This document shows, in pieces, positions 1 through 12,395 of a stretch of DNA of 64,000 nucleotides. Position 1 is the first letter of the stretch; each line of letters opens with the position of its first letter. The notes below the pieces were generated by a model that saw nothing but the letters and a program-made list of their open reading frames with translations, was not told where the DNA came from and searched no databases. The translations under genes and the position numbers were made by a program. Source of the DNA: Manis javanica (taxonomy: Eukaryota; Chordata; Mammalia; Pholidota; Manidae); the NCBI RefSeq assembly GCF_040802235.1, contig NC_133174.1:134469213-134533212 (forward strand), in the 5' to 3' direction.

Positions 1-1174
1 AGTTATTATAGAAGGATGTAACTCAGGAACAGTCTGATGGAAGAGCAGCATAGGGTAAGGGACCCTCTCCAGCAGTTTCCCCCACCCCCACACCTCCAGG
101 TGTTCATCATCCTGGAAGCTCTCTGAACCCAGTCCTTCTGGGTTTTTCTGGAAGCTTCACTACATAGGCACAATTGATTAAGTCGCTGGCTATGGTGATC
201 GATTCAACCTCCAGCCCCTCTCCCCCTCCCTGGAAATCAGGATATAGGACTGACAGTTCCAACCGTCCATTCCTGGTTGCTTCCCTGGTAACCAACCCCC
301 ATCCTCAGGCACTTTTCAAAAGTCACCTCACCAACATAAACCCAGTTGTGGTGGGAAGGGACTTATTACGAATAACAAGACACCCATTTCACCTTTATGG
401 CTCCAAAGCATTTGCAGAAACTGAGGACAAGAGAACAAACATCATGACAAAAGATGCTCCATTGCTCTTACAGCTCAGGAGGTTCCAGAGTTTTGGGAGC
501 TGAGAGCCAGGCACCCTTGATGAAGATCGTATATATGAGAAATAAATTTCGGCCATCTGAATGATCAAATGTGTATTTCTTAATCACAATATAGCAGATA
601 CCAATTGAGATTCAGAAAAGCTAGGATTTTGAAAAATACATTTTGGGAAGTGTTCACTAATCTATGGAAGTGAAGTACAAAAGTTAGTCTCAGATGATTG
701 TGCATAAGATAAACTCAGTCCGTTTAGTTCCTAAGCTCTTCTAGTGTCAAGAATGTTCCTGCCACCTACAGTCCTTTAGATAACAATAAGGTAGGAATAA
801 GGCCAGGCTATATGCAAGGAGAGGATGACAGATTACATAAACCCAATTTTATTTATAAAAGTTTAAGCGTATATGCAAAGAGACAGTGCTTACTATGCCA
901 TATGTTTGGTGACAATGCAAAACTTAAAGTAGAACATGTGCTATCAAAAGAGCTCACCTATGTTTTTACTGCAATCCATGGACAAATGACAAAGTTTATA
1001 TGTCTATTATTTCATCATTTTATATTAAGGTCTTTGTGTCTATATATATTAATGTCATTTATTAGATACAATGTATTGTCTAATATTTTGTCTAACTGAC
1101 ATTTTTCAACCTTCATAGCACATAGCCCAGGGTTCTTTTTTCTCCCCCCTTCATTTCCATACACTACAAATTTA
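1..1174. other. No gene seen
   Basis: AT-rich sequence with only short, unconvincing open frames in all six frames. No splice-flanked coding segment, RNA gene or clear repeat was recognised. Confidence 0.5.
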
Positions 1175-1315
1175 TTTTTCTTTGCCTCAATTTTATCATC
1201 TATAAAATGAAGAAACAGTACATCTCATAGGTTTTATTGTGAGGATTAAATGAGAAATAAGCGAGCCATAGTTTAGGTCAGAGGCTACCACAAAGCAAGT
1301 GGTTAATAAGATCTA
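1175..1315 (-). repeat. MIR SINE fragment
   Basis: The stretch reads as the reverse complement of the MIR core: a cat-cta-taaaatga block followed by a 'gttttattgtgaggattaaatgag' type block (the conserved 'aggattaaatgag' is intact). MIR is an ancient tRNA-derived SINE shared by mammals. Ends are approximate. Confidence 0.75.
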
Positions 1316-4160
1316 GCCATATGAACTATGTGTATTTTTTCCAATGAATGCATTTGGATTTTTGATAGTCCCATTAGCAAAATAACTGCCACGTTACAGC
1401 TGAACAGGAACATGGAGCCATTGCTACAGTGGAGCAAAGGGAAGAACAGAGAGCTGAGCCGCCAGTGTCCAGTACTGGGCAGCTCCAGTGAAGTTGTTCC
1501 TTTTTACTTGAATGTCTTCCCACTTTACTAGTCTTCCATCTTGGACCTTGATAAGAATTATGGAATGGGATGGCAGCAGAACTCTTTTAAACAAGACGTG
1601 AGAAAAACAGGATAAGAGACCATTCTAACATTTAGAAATAAAACCACATGTTATAAATACAAAAATGCTATAATTTTTTCAAAATCAAGATAAAAATGTA
1701 TCCTCTGATGTTTAAGTGTCCAGTAAAATATGGCATGTCAATATCAAGGAGCCTGTCAATTGAAAGAACCCATTTAGAACATCTGTCCTACTCACTGGCA
1801 GTTTGGGCCAAGAAAATGTTTTATTTAGATCTTTTAAGGGCATGTTTCCCCCTCCTCCAGAGATATGTTAATCTAGCTATCATAACTCTCTAAACAAGCA
1901 GCATTGAATTGTCTTAATATGGCTCTCAGCTCATTAAGCCATACGTTAATTTACCTTTAAATTTTAAAAAGGCAGGTAATACACATCAAAGTAGAATCCT
2001 TAGTTTTATGTTTTATAAATTTACTTACAGAAAACTGCTTTCCTTTGAAATTGCCTTTCTTTTTTGATATACCTATCGCTGTCCCCTGATAGCCAGGACA
2101 CTCCCAGCTCTGTGTCCCTGAATGTCTTTGGCACTGGGAAAGTTTCCCTATTTCATGTTGCCCAGCTTAACATCTTTGTTTCAAAGCTGTCATTAAGAAA
2201 TACATTTTCAAAAAGATTTACTGTCATTCCTTCTTTGGTTTTCCTTTTTTGATTGGAAGGATGCTAAGACAAAGGCAAGGGAAGAAAGTGAAATCCCACT
2301 ACCAAACAATACCTTAGCTTTTGTCTCGTTTCCATTTTTCTCTGCGATGTATTTACAGTTTGTATTCTGGAAAGCCTTTTTTTATTACATAATACATAAA
2401 CATGAAGAATATGCAGTGATATTCCTGCTGTGGTGGTTGGTTTGCTCTTGATTCTTATATTTTCTTGCCCTTGGCAAGAAATAAAAAGTGATTTTGCAGT
2501 TTTCTTCACTGCCTTTTATGAGTATAAAAAAGTACTTGCTCGTAATATTTTTCATAGATCTTCTAGTAATGCAGTTGTCAAATAAAACCTTTCCTCTCTG
2601 GGTTGCTGATTTTATGGTCACAACCAGAAGGTGGGTAATTTCAGTCACTGGACAGGATGTTAGGATTAAACCAAAAAGGATCTTTGCATGTTTTCCAATG
2701 TGCATTGTACACCAAATGAAGTAGAGTGGATGCAAGTTCCCGGTGTTTCCTTGTCCACTGAAGCTTCTGCTGGAGCTCCTTAAGGAGTTAAAAAAAAGAT
2801 CTGGGTACAGAGGCTTTTATCTGCTATTGCCCACAGTGCAGGCAGCCCAAAGAAAGTACCAAGAGTTTTATTGGGTTCTTTTCCTCAATTTGTTATTGCA
2901 TGTGGTCTCATTCATTGCACTAGATGTCAGCTGATGCAGACAGATAGAGGGAAGTGATTGAAACATATAGATTCCAAATGGCGAAGTGGGAGGCTATCCA
3001 AAAGTAGTTTATGTGTTCGTATTTGCTTCCTGAAGTTTAATGAACACAAAAGGCAGCAAGGATCGTCATAAAGCATGCCCCAGCGCGAGCTGCCAGGGAG
3101 TGCTTACTGCTCTTGACTGTTTCATTAGTACTAAGTGGCAGGACTGCCAGAGACACAATGCCCATCTTCCCAACAAGTTGAAACATAATCATCAGAGCAC
3201 CTTCTGCTGCTACCTGTTTCCTTTGCACTGTCTCGAATTCTTTTGGGGTCCTCATCTTTGTTTATGAGATTAGAATTCACTGTCACTCATTGTTCTTCAG
3301 TCTCAGCAATCCAGTGGTCACCACCTACCTCAAACTAGAAGATGCCTAATAGAGGATGTCCACTAGTCTCTGCAGCATAAAGAGCCAAGAACATATCAGA
3401 GTTATGGTATAGCTGATATCCCTGTCTGTGTAGAGTGGGGCAATTAGAAGGGAGGTAGAAAAACTGAGGCCCTGGGGAAGATGGAAATAATGATTCTTTA
3501 GCTGCATGGATGAGGTGGACATCCAGCGGTTGGATTTTTGGTAATTCAAAGTATTGTATTCTGGATTACACGTGAAAACTCTCCAGGAACATTGTGTGTG
3601 CTTCCACTGTTGAGCTCAAACTTTACTGAGATATTCCATAGTAAGAGGGACTGTATTGGGTGCATTTCATATAATCTAGAAAACGTGGAGAGAGTGCATA
3701 GGCCAACCACAATACTATTCTTGATGGTTATTATCAAATGCACTGAGTGTCCCAAACAAACCCATAATATAAACAGGGATGGCAGAACAAGAGCCATTGT
3801 GTTTTCTTCTCAGCTTAATGAGAGAAAAGTTGAAATTTCTATTATGTTGTGTACTGATGAATGTTAAGGATAGGATTTAACTCTGATATTTTACTGGCTA
3901 TTTAGAGTCACACAATGTAAGAAAAGATCTGTCTCTATTAAGGACGACTGCCTCTCTAATCTCTCTCAGGAATGTGTCAATACATAGAAGGGTAGATGGT
4001 ACAATTGGGGCTCTAGTGAAAATCTGGCCATTCTGTGTCATTGATATCATATGATTTACCATGGGGAGATGGTGGTAAGTGGTCAGCAAGTGCAAATAAA
4101 GCTCCAGGGGAGCTTCTCCCCCACCCCCAAAAAGTGATGAATGTGTTCACTTGATTGTCA
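1316..4160. other. No gene recognised
   Basis: Almost 2.9 kb of AT-rich DNA without a recognisable gene. A 72-codon minus-strand frame at 3,037-3,255 lies in a more GC-rich patch with rare CpGs (around 3,085). It resembles an exon in composition only, and I do not recognise its product. Confidence 0.45.
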
Positions 4161-4164
4161 TAGT

Positions 4165-4260
4165 CATTTTACAGTATATAGGTATACCGAATCATATTGC
4201 ACACCTTAAAGGTGCACAGACTTTGTCAATTATACCTCATTAAAGCTAGAAAATACTTTC
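4165..4260 (+). repeat. L1 3' end fragment
   Basis: Contains the characteristic L1 tail pattern 'caccttaaaggtgcacag' followed by 'tcaattatacctcatt' and 'aaagct'. This is the last ~95 bp of an L1 3' UTR in sense orientation. Old and heavily 5'-truncated. Confidence 0.65.
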
Positions 4261-4699
4261 AGCTTGTATTTACTTCTTAACATTACAGTGAAAAGCTCTT
4301 TCTTACATAGTAACCTCTGCATGAACATATGAATTCCCGTGTGCTGGGTTAAGCTTTAATTGATCATCTTTCTTTTCAGAAGAAATACCAAGCTATAATA
4401 ATTGGTTAAAATTCATAATGCCTCTCATCTCCAGAAACATAGCAAAGGAGGCTGGAGGCTGAGGTTAGCAGTTGTGACATTTCCCCCAACTAGAGTTTGA
4501 GGGTTTACTTTAGGCCAAGTTGTATTAATGTGCTAGCTAAGGCACTTCAGTTTTGAAGCTCAAATGCTCAAAAGAACAACAAACGCCTAGGCAGTCACTG
4601 CAGGTTCATTTTGGAAGAAATTGCTTTCTATATATTTTCACCATTTTAATCCTCATATAAACATAGTATAGAGCTGCCTAGATTGGCCAAAATAGTTCA

Positions 4700-4850
4700 A
4701 AGCTCAATATTTAAGTAATATCTTGGTATGGTGATGGGGGTAACTACACTTACCATGCAAGCATCTAGCAATGTATATAATTATTGAGTCCCTATGTTGT
4801 AAATCTGAAACCAATATAACACTGTATATCACCTTTATTCCAACAAAAAA
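4700..4850 (+). repeat. L1 3' end fragment (second subfamily)
   Basis: The stretch with 'gtgatgggggtaactacac', 'tgtatataattattgagtc' and 'tatgttgtaaatctgaaac' matches the final part of L1M-type 3' UTRs in sense orientation. Independent of the fragment 500 bp upstream. Confidence 0.65.
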
Positions 4851-6694
4851 TGGAGTCATGAACCTGTATATTTTGTTCTCATCCTGAGATTGACTATGAA
4901 GAGCTTAGTACTTTTTAATCACTTCTTTATGGGAACAAGTATCAATTCGGACTATGGAGCAAACAGCGTCCATAGCTCATGACTTGGAGGATTTGATGAG
5001 AGGTGGTACATAATTACCTGAGGATTCAGTATGGCAATAACTCATTTTCCATATTGATAATTAAGAGATATAAATCACTTATAAATTTTATCTTTCCTAA
5101 TTCTAAAGGGGTTTAAGATACAATATGAAAATATCTCTTGATAACTGCAGTTAACATGCAAAAAAGAATAAACACACAAATACATATACATGTCAGAACC
5201 TATTTTAAATGAAGGAAGGGAGAACCAGATTGGAATCTGGAATGAATGAAGTATAGAAACTGAACAATCAGTTAGTGGTCCAAACAAGAAGCAGGACCCA
5301 CCAGGTAGTGTATTATTTTTTGATGAAAAGAAACAATTTAAGCTATCAACATAATTTTTCTTGATACTAAATGCTAAGAAGGACATATTAGGTGGATCCT
5401 TATCTCTAACTTCAGTTTTTTAATAAATACAACACTTTTCCAATGGATGCTTCTTAGATTCTCCAGAAATGCTGAGTATCGCATCAAATCAGATTTCAGT
5501 GGATGCATTCCTGTGGGAAACAAGGCGAACTAGTCCAGGCCCAAATACTGCTGGGATGGAACAACATGGGACCGGTTCTTAGAGTACCGGGAGGAAGGAG
5601 TCCACAAGTCCTCTAGGACTTTTGCTCAAATTTGAGCTCTTGGTCATAGTACAGGCTTGTTGTGATTAATAAGAAAGGATTGGTGAGGAGACGATAATCT
5701 ATTGAGCAGTATAAGAGTGATGGAAACTTTGCATTTCTGTCCAAGTGTTGATATTTCTCTATAACACTCCAAGTCCTGTACCTTGAAGGGTCCCAGTTTG
5801 GTTTGAATATAGTTTTGAGATGGGACAGTCCTTATCTGGCAGAAAATGGAAATAAAGGTGATTTGAAAGCAGCATTAAGGAAGGATTGAAGGTAAGAGTA
5901 AGAATCAGACAGATGACTGGAAACATTAAAACGACTGTGAAGAGTCATTAACCAGTATAAGGTGACTAGATAAACACATGGTAGGTCAGGGGAACAGTCG
6001 TGTGCAGACAGTGTGCTAGGCATCCTCTGGAGACAGTGCTAAGGAAGCTTGCAAATTTTATATGGAGTTTGCTGGTATTTTCCTTATATGGGCCACCAAC
6101 TCATTAAGAGAATCAAGTTGGTTCATACACTAGGCATTAAAGTAAGTCACAAATACTTACTCGTTTGAATGTGTATTTACCCTTCTAGACTATGGACTTT
6201 ATGCGGACAGAAACTGCTTGTACTGTTTCCTACTAAATATCCATTAAAAAGCACATGACTTGACAATAGAAGAAATTCAAAAAGTGTTTATGGAAGGACA
6301 GAATTACAATGCCTATGCCTCTCATTGAATACTGGCTATTTATAATCAGGGAAAAGTGGCTTTATCCCTGTGTTGCAGATGAGGATGTGAGGCTGAAAGT
6401 CTTAAATCACTTATACATCCTACAGCCCTATTCATCTGCTAATAAGCAGCAGTGCCTTCATTGAACACAGGTCAGCTGTATGTCAAAGACCTTTAGCCAA
6501 GACGGTCTCCTTATCAGGCAAACAGATACTGTACACAGGGCATCAGCTGAAGTGTTAGGTTTTGGAAATGCTGTGGAGAAAACTATGACATCGTCCTCAG
6601 CCTCTGAAGCAGAAAAGCAGAGGGTCTCATAATACTAAGCTTTTTTTCTTTTTTTAAGATCTAAAGATATGAAAAAATCACAGTAGGTGTCAGC
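4851..6694. other. No gene; weak MIR-like patch near 6,340-6,440
   Basis: No coding segment recognised. The stretch at 6,340-6,440 ('cagatgaggatgtgaggctg') resembles the MIR core in sense but is too decayed to be sure. Confidence 0.4.
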
Positions 6695-6835
6695 ACAAAC
6701 ATTTAACCATCATGAGAGAGGATCAGAAGTTTCTGATGAGGACCTTGAGAGGTTGATAATAGAAGAATTTGAGTCCAGTAGCCTATATGGACCTGTGGGA
6801 AGTGTGGTTGGCAAATGTTTGGCCCCTATGACCTC
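6695..6835 (+). other. Orphan exon-like open segment
   Basis: A T-rich tract at 6,640-6,657 and a 'cacag' acceptor-like site near 6,684 precede an open frame. It encodes an acidic stretch with Glu/Asp clusters (SDEDLERLIIEEFESSS). A weak donor-like 'ctgtgggaag' lies near 6,792-6,801. Downstream it runs directly into a CT microsatellite and a repeat fragment. I do not recognise the peptide. It may equally be part of an unrecognised old transposon, and the acceptor and donor are weak. Confidence 0.2.
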
Positions 6836-6840
6836 CCAAT

Positions 6841-6880
6841 CTCCCTCCCTCCCTCTCTCGCTCTCTCTCTCTCTTTCTCT
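6841..6880. repeat. CT-rich simple repeat
   Basis: About 40 bp of ccct/ct units, beginning with (ccct)n and passing into (ct)n. Confidence 0.9.
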
Positions 6881-6894
6881 AGTCTCCCATGAAC

Positions 6895-7015
6895 ATATTA
6901 TATTACACAACGGATTTTGCAGATGTAATTAAGGTTCTTAATAAGTGACTTTAAAATGGGGAGATTATCCTGGATCATCCGGCTAGGCCCAATATAATCA
7001 TATAAGCTCACTTTT
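6895..7015 (+). repeat. Old interspersed repeat fragment, family unassigned
   Basis: The string 'gcagatgtaattaaggttc' followed by 'ggggagattatcctggatc' and 'ggcccaatataatca' is a familiar mammalian repeat signature. I cannot name the family without a library search. Confidence 0.45.
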
Positions 7016-7059
7016 TCATCTGTTTTATTTGCTGCATATTCTTTTTCTCTTTGATTATG

Positions 7060-7410
7060 TCAGCTATACTGATGATTCATGTATAGATATATTCATTTGT
7101 CTATTCAAAGAATCAGCTTTTGTTAATGCTCTCACTTTATTTTCTATCTGTTATTTTGCCCTTAATTATATTTTACTTCTTATTCTTTTCAGATTTACTG
7201 ATTTTTTTCAAGCTTAGTTGAACAGTTATTTTTATCACATTCTAATAAGCATACTCAAATCCATAAATCTCTGTAAATTGTGCTTTAGATGTAGTCCATA
7301 ATTTTGACAGAATTAGAATTAATTATTTCACATTTGGCTTACTTAGTGCTTTTTTCCTTAAGACATACAAGATTTTTATCATTCCTTTTATTCTAAGATT
7401 TTTTGGTTTT
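7060..7410 (-). repeat. L1 ORF2 fragment, antisense
   Basis: The T-rich plus strand carries 'aaagaatcagcttttgtta', the antisense of the conserved L1 ORF2 segment just after the endonuclease domain. No frame remains open. Confidence 0.6.
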
Positions 7411-7413
7411 AGT

Positions 7414-7870
7414 TACCTATTGCCATATTGAACAACCATTCTATTATGTTCAAGGATGCTGTAGGATAGGAATTTAGGCAGTGCGCCATAGGAATGGCTT
7501 CTCTCTGCTCTACAATATTTGGGGCCAGACTGGCAACATTTATGGCTGGTGCTGCAATCGTTTGAAGGCTAGTACCATACTCAGATATCTGGCACTGAGG
7601 CTGCAATGCATGGAAGGCTGGGCTTAGCTGGGACAGTATAGTAACTACATGGCAGCTGGGTCCCAGGAAGAGGCATCCAGACAGCAAGTATTCTAAGAGA
7701 CCTAGACAGAATCTGCATGGCTTTTTGATGATGCGATCTCAGCAGACACATAGAGTGACAGCCGTGGTATTCTATTGGTTGAAACCATCCCAGATTCAAG
7801 GAGAAACAGGAAGGAGTCTCTAATAATGTGTGCTCATGTTTAAAAACTGCCTCGATGGCACTATGTTCAA
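7414..7870 (+). repeat. Probable ancient LTR/MaLR-type repeat inserted in L1
   Basis: Begins with a 'ttagttacctattgccatat' block and continues with G-rich 'tggctggtgctgcaatcg', a pattern seen in old mammalian LTR-type repeats. It interrupts AT-rich L1-like sequence on the left. The family assignment is a guess. Confidence 0.35.
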
Positions 7871-8744
7871 ATAACATATTTCTGTGCGATGTTAAATCTT
7901 GTGCCTCATTTCTTTCCCCATACCTTTATTTTTAACCATTTTGTAATTTTAAGTATATCATTTAAAAGCAGGTTATTGTTGGGACTTCTTGTTTATTGAA
8001 TATTAGAGACTGTCCTTGATTGCCCCAGATTAATACAGCAGGTAGCGATCCATGTGTCCAGGCTTGAGCACTCTTTTAATTGTGCTTTTACTTACTTCAT
8101 TGCTCTTCTGCTTATATTCTGTTTTGTGAAGGCTTTGGGTGCTCTTGAGACTAGTGCCAGGACAGTAGGTAGCCATTCAGGTTTGTCAGTGCAGTGGGCG
8201 CTGCCTCCCAGTTCTGCTGACTTCGCACTCGTTGATCACATCTCTGTCTTGCGGCTCTCCAGACGGTGTGGAGGAAACTAAACAGTATAAACAGAATTGT
8301 CTACCCCAGCTTATCCCCCTGTCTTTGGGTCCTTTGCTCTCTCCAGTTTGAATTAGTCATTCCTCCTCCATACTGAGAGCAAATATTTTGTATATGTCTC
8401 TGTAAGAATTTCTTACACATGTATTTCAAGGCTAGGAGGTAGGACTGTGTTTTGCTGTATCTTGATTCCTCCTTTCCTGCCTCTTTGATTGGGTTTGGAG
8501 AGGAAGCCCGTGCTCGTTTGATATCTCACCCCAAAATCTTTGGTTTCATAAAATCAAGTCCATCTGATATTTTAAAAGCAAATATAAATGCAATGATATA
8601 TTATGCATTTGCTCTTTAGCTTAGAAAATCTAGTCATTATAAATGAGAGTAAATCTCTCTTACTAGTGCACAGCACTTAATGAATATGATGATGCTATAA
8701 AATCCATATTCTCAAAGCTCAGGGCAACACTATGGCATAGTTAT
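7871..8744. other. No gene seen
   Basis: AT-rich with a slightly GC-richer patch at 8,150-8,280. The 75-codon open frame there shows no recognisable domain. The left part may be decayed antisense L1. Confidence 0.4.
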
Positions 8745-8860
8745 AAATGAGTAAACTGAGAAATGACTTGCCTATAAATACAACTAATAAATATAGATGG
8801 AGCTCAAATTCAGATCCCTTAACTCCCCACATTTCTTTCTACTATTTCCTCTCAATGCTA
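8745..8860 (+). repeat. MIR SINE fragment
   Basis: Sense MIR core: 'gagtaaactgagaaatgac' then 'ttgcc' and 'ggagctcaaattcagatcc'. Decayed, ends approximate. Confidence 0.6.
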
Positions 8861-9074
8861 AGTTTAAGAGCATTCTTCTGAGTCACAGAAGCAGAGCCAC
8901 AGATAGAGTGCGTGTTGAATGAAGACATTTTAAAAATAAGGGTTTTAAAATATTTAATGTAAGTGCAGCTATTGTGAGTGAGAAGAACAGCTTAAAATGA
9001 TGAATTAACTATGTAGGTTTAGAAACCCAATGGCAAAATAAACAACTATCTGGTGTGCATCTTTATTTTCTAAA

Positions 9075-9900
9075 TGTAGATTTTTCGATAGACCTTATTG
9101 TGATACAATTTCAAATTAATGGGACGTTGCAAGTATAATACTAGGAATTTCCCTTATTCTTCACCAGATTCACCAATATTTTATGAGTTTCTCTGTCTCT
9201 CTGTAGATATATAAACAGTCTCATAGACAGATGTATAGACATAGATATAGATATAAAATTATACTTGTCCCCCAAACCATTTAAGAGTTAAATCACACAT
9301 ACAATGAATCTTTACCCTAAATACTTCAGGAGGTATGTCCCTAGAACAATAAACGACAGTGTAAAATCACCACAATCAGGAAATTTAACATTGATAACAT
9401 TTAATATTCTCTAATAAAAGATTATCGCTGATAAAATTTAACATTCTCTGATTTAGGGATGTACAAACTATAGCCCTCAGGTCAAATTATAGACCACTGC
9501 TACTTGTGAATAAAGTTTTTTCTGGAACACAACCACATTTTGTTGATGACTATTTTTGAGCTACAATAGGTGAATAGTTACTTGCAACAGTGACCATACG
9601 ACCCACAGGGCTGAAAATTGTTGTTCTTTGATCCTTCACAGATACAACATTCTGATCATGCTTCTTATTCAAAGTTCATATTCAAATTTTCACCATGTTC
9701 AAATATTAATTTTCATAGTTACATTTCCTCATTTGGTTCCACCTGTGATCACTCATTACCTTTAGTTATTATGTTTTTCTTATCTCCTTCAATATGTAAC
9801 AGTTCTTCACCCTCTTTCCATTTAATGACATTGAAAGTTTTAAAGAGGCCACTTCTTTTATACGAAGTCTCTTGAAATTGGTTTATCTGATATTTCCTCA
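9075..9900 (-). repeat. L1 3' UTR-type repeat, antisense, interrupted by a hAT element
   Basis: Two blocks (about 9,075-9,450 and 9,625-9,900) carry 'tcaccacaatcaggaaattt' and 'ttcatattcaaattttcacc', which are adjacent in antisense old L1 3' UTRs. The segment between them is a hAT fossil, so the L1 is the older element. Confidence 0.55.
9456..9620 (+). mobile_element. hAT-type non-autonomous DNA transposon fossil, copy 1
   Basis: Matches the abundant mammalian MITE-like family whose ends read 'gtcggcaaac...ggcccgcgggcc': here 'atgtacaaactatagccctc', 'gtgaataaagttttttctgg' and 'aacacaaccaca' occur in order. Two more copies lie at 23,752 and 26,041 in the same orientation. Confidence 0.65.
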
Positions 9901-12190
9901 TGATTAAGGTTACACATTTTCAGCAGGAATAACACAGAAAAGATGCTGTGTTCTCAGTGCATCTTATCAGTTTCTCCCTTTGTTAATGAAATTCACTTTA
10001 CTCTCTCAGTTAAGTGGTGGTTTGCTAAGCTCTTCCAATATCAAGTTAGTATTTTGCCTTTGATATTAACTTATAATTTGTTGGTAGATAGCTAAGATCA
10101 TATTAATTATTTTGTTGCAAATAAATTATCATTGATAGTAAAAAAATAGTGATTTCTAAAGCGTCACATACATATTTTAATATCTTGGTAGGATGATGAA
10201 GGTCAGGCCTGCGTACACACAGTGGAGGAGAAATGCTTGAAGGCCAGCCCTCACTAGAAGCCAGGATTCACACAGAATGCTGAGCCTTATCTTCATGCCT
10301 TTTGGAGTGTGAATAATGGATGTGGTGCTAAAAACAGGGAGCATTGCTTGGCTGACAGATTATTTATGGAGTAAATATTACAGGAATGCTCAGGATAAAT
10401 TCTGAATAATAATCTTTCAGAAAATGCAGTATAGAGATTCAAATGCAAGACTATAAAATGAATAGGACACTTCTATCAGTTCACAATGTTTCAGCATAAG
10501 GCATGACTGTCTACATGCCAGAAAGAAACAGACCACAACATACAGGCTTGGGCACCAGTGATTTACAGTAGCTGTCCATGGTTCAATATATCACTTAGCA
10601 CATGAGGCCACTGGGCTGAGCCGAGACACAGTCCCCATGTCCTGGTTAGGGGCCGTCCCTTAGGCTGCCACGTTCAAAATTACTTTTTCAAGTAATAGTG
10701 GGAGCTGACATACCAAATGTATGAAGCTTCTGATTTGATTCAAGAAAGTCACAGTGAGGGTCACATCCTGGTCTTCACAGTCAGACTTTGTTCAAGAAGT
10801 AATTAGGAGAAGGATGATGAGGGAAGCAAGAAAGAGAACACTTTCTTCCAACTATTATTGACTTAGCATTGATTGATGTTTTAGTTCTGTCCACTCTCTG
10901 GTATTAAAAAAAGAAGATGATTTGGAGGACTTATTTTGAGTACATTCATTTTCAATTTCCATGCAATATTGGCTTCGAATAAAGTAAATAGTGAAATGGT
11001 AATGGTAAAGACAAAAAGAGTAGCAGATGTTTTTCTAGATGGTACCAGAGGGATTTCCTGATAAAGAATAAAGGAAGTAGTAGAAAAGAAATCTCACAGC
11101 ATATTTTATGTGGTTGGAGTGTCTCCAGGTCTCTCTAAGTATTTAGATAGAACACTGCAAATAGTCTTGTAAATACTTGTTTTTAGGCAATACTTACGTG
11201 CAGTTTCAAGATCATTAATTTTATACTATGTGGGGAAGGTATAGTTTTTGGTAAGGAATAATGGTAGGACAAGTCGGCCTCAGTTGTAGTGTCCTAAAAG
11301 AGCAATGAAAAGTCATTTATCCTTATAAGGTACAAATACAAGCCCCTGAAGAAAACAAGGATTAAGTGAAAGTAACAAATAGTCCCAGTGTTGAACCTCG
11401 CCATGTCTTAGCCCACATGTATGAAGATAAGTGCTAATGTTTGCTGAGTCATTATGAGTATTCAACTGAATGCCATACAAACAGATTTATAAATCTTCGT
11501 TCAACTGATGGTTCCTTTCCACTTGCAGAAGAAATGCTATTGGTCATAAAAATCTCCACTTAGCTTCTTCGGAAAGTTGATTTCTGAAGACTGTATTACC
11601 TATGAAAATCTGGATCATTAGTTTCATAATCCTCCATGATGGAGATTTGATAGGAAGTTAATTTCAAGTTGCAAAATGTCCAAATTATTTTTAAGACTGA
11701 AAATATCTTCCCACTCCAATCACTGACAGTTTGCTTTTGGAATTCAATTATATATTCACTCAAAATATTTATGAGAGCCTGCTATGTAACAGAAGTTTTT
11801 CTAGCAGTTTTAAAGCCACCAAAAGACACTGTTGTGTGTATTGGGGGGAAGCTTCAGTGCTACATAGTGAGAAGTGAAAGGACGTGAAGGTTTTAAAATA
11901 AACTCAACATATCACTATTTTGTATTCAAGTTAAGATTTCCACAAAATAGGTACTTAGGATCACACTTTAAAAGAAATAGCCTTCCTGTGGAAAAAAAAT
12001 AGTTGTTTCCAAACTACAGATGGTAATAGTTTATGAAGACTCAAGTGTATTGTGTGTTGCTCTGTATCTTGATATTTACCAAGATGACATATTAGGCACC
12101 AAGTCCCAATCAGAGTTTTCCATGGGACAAGGAGAAACACAGGAAGTGCTATAGATTTCTTATAAAATTATGGTAGTTTGCAGGACAGAC
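9901..12190. other. No gene; short L2-like patch 11,745-11,830
   Basis: No coding segment recognised. At 11,745-11,830 the 'attcactcaaaatatttatg' and 'agcctgctatgtaacag' blocks look like an antisense L2 3' end. The rest is featureless AT-rich DNA. Confidence 0.4.
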
Positions 12191-12194
12191 TTTC

Positions 12195-12395
12195 CAGACA
12201 GTTTGCCTGAATTCCAATCCTGGCTCTGCCATCTACTAGTGTGAGCTTGGGTAAATTTGAGGAAATATAACATCTCTGTGCAGTTTCCTACTCAATAAGG
12301 TTATTGGGAGCATTAAATAAAAGTATGTAAAATGTTTATGAAAGTGGCACGTTGTAAGCACTTCATAGGTATTAGTATTACTATTAAATACAGAG
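12195..12395 (-). repeat. MIR SINE, nearly full core
   Basis: Antisense MIR in order: 'caatcctggctctgccatct', 'tgagcttgggtaaatttgag', 'ggttattgggagcattaaat', then a degenerate tail 'cacttcataggtattagta'. One of the best preserved MIRs here. Confidence 0.8.
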
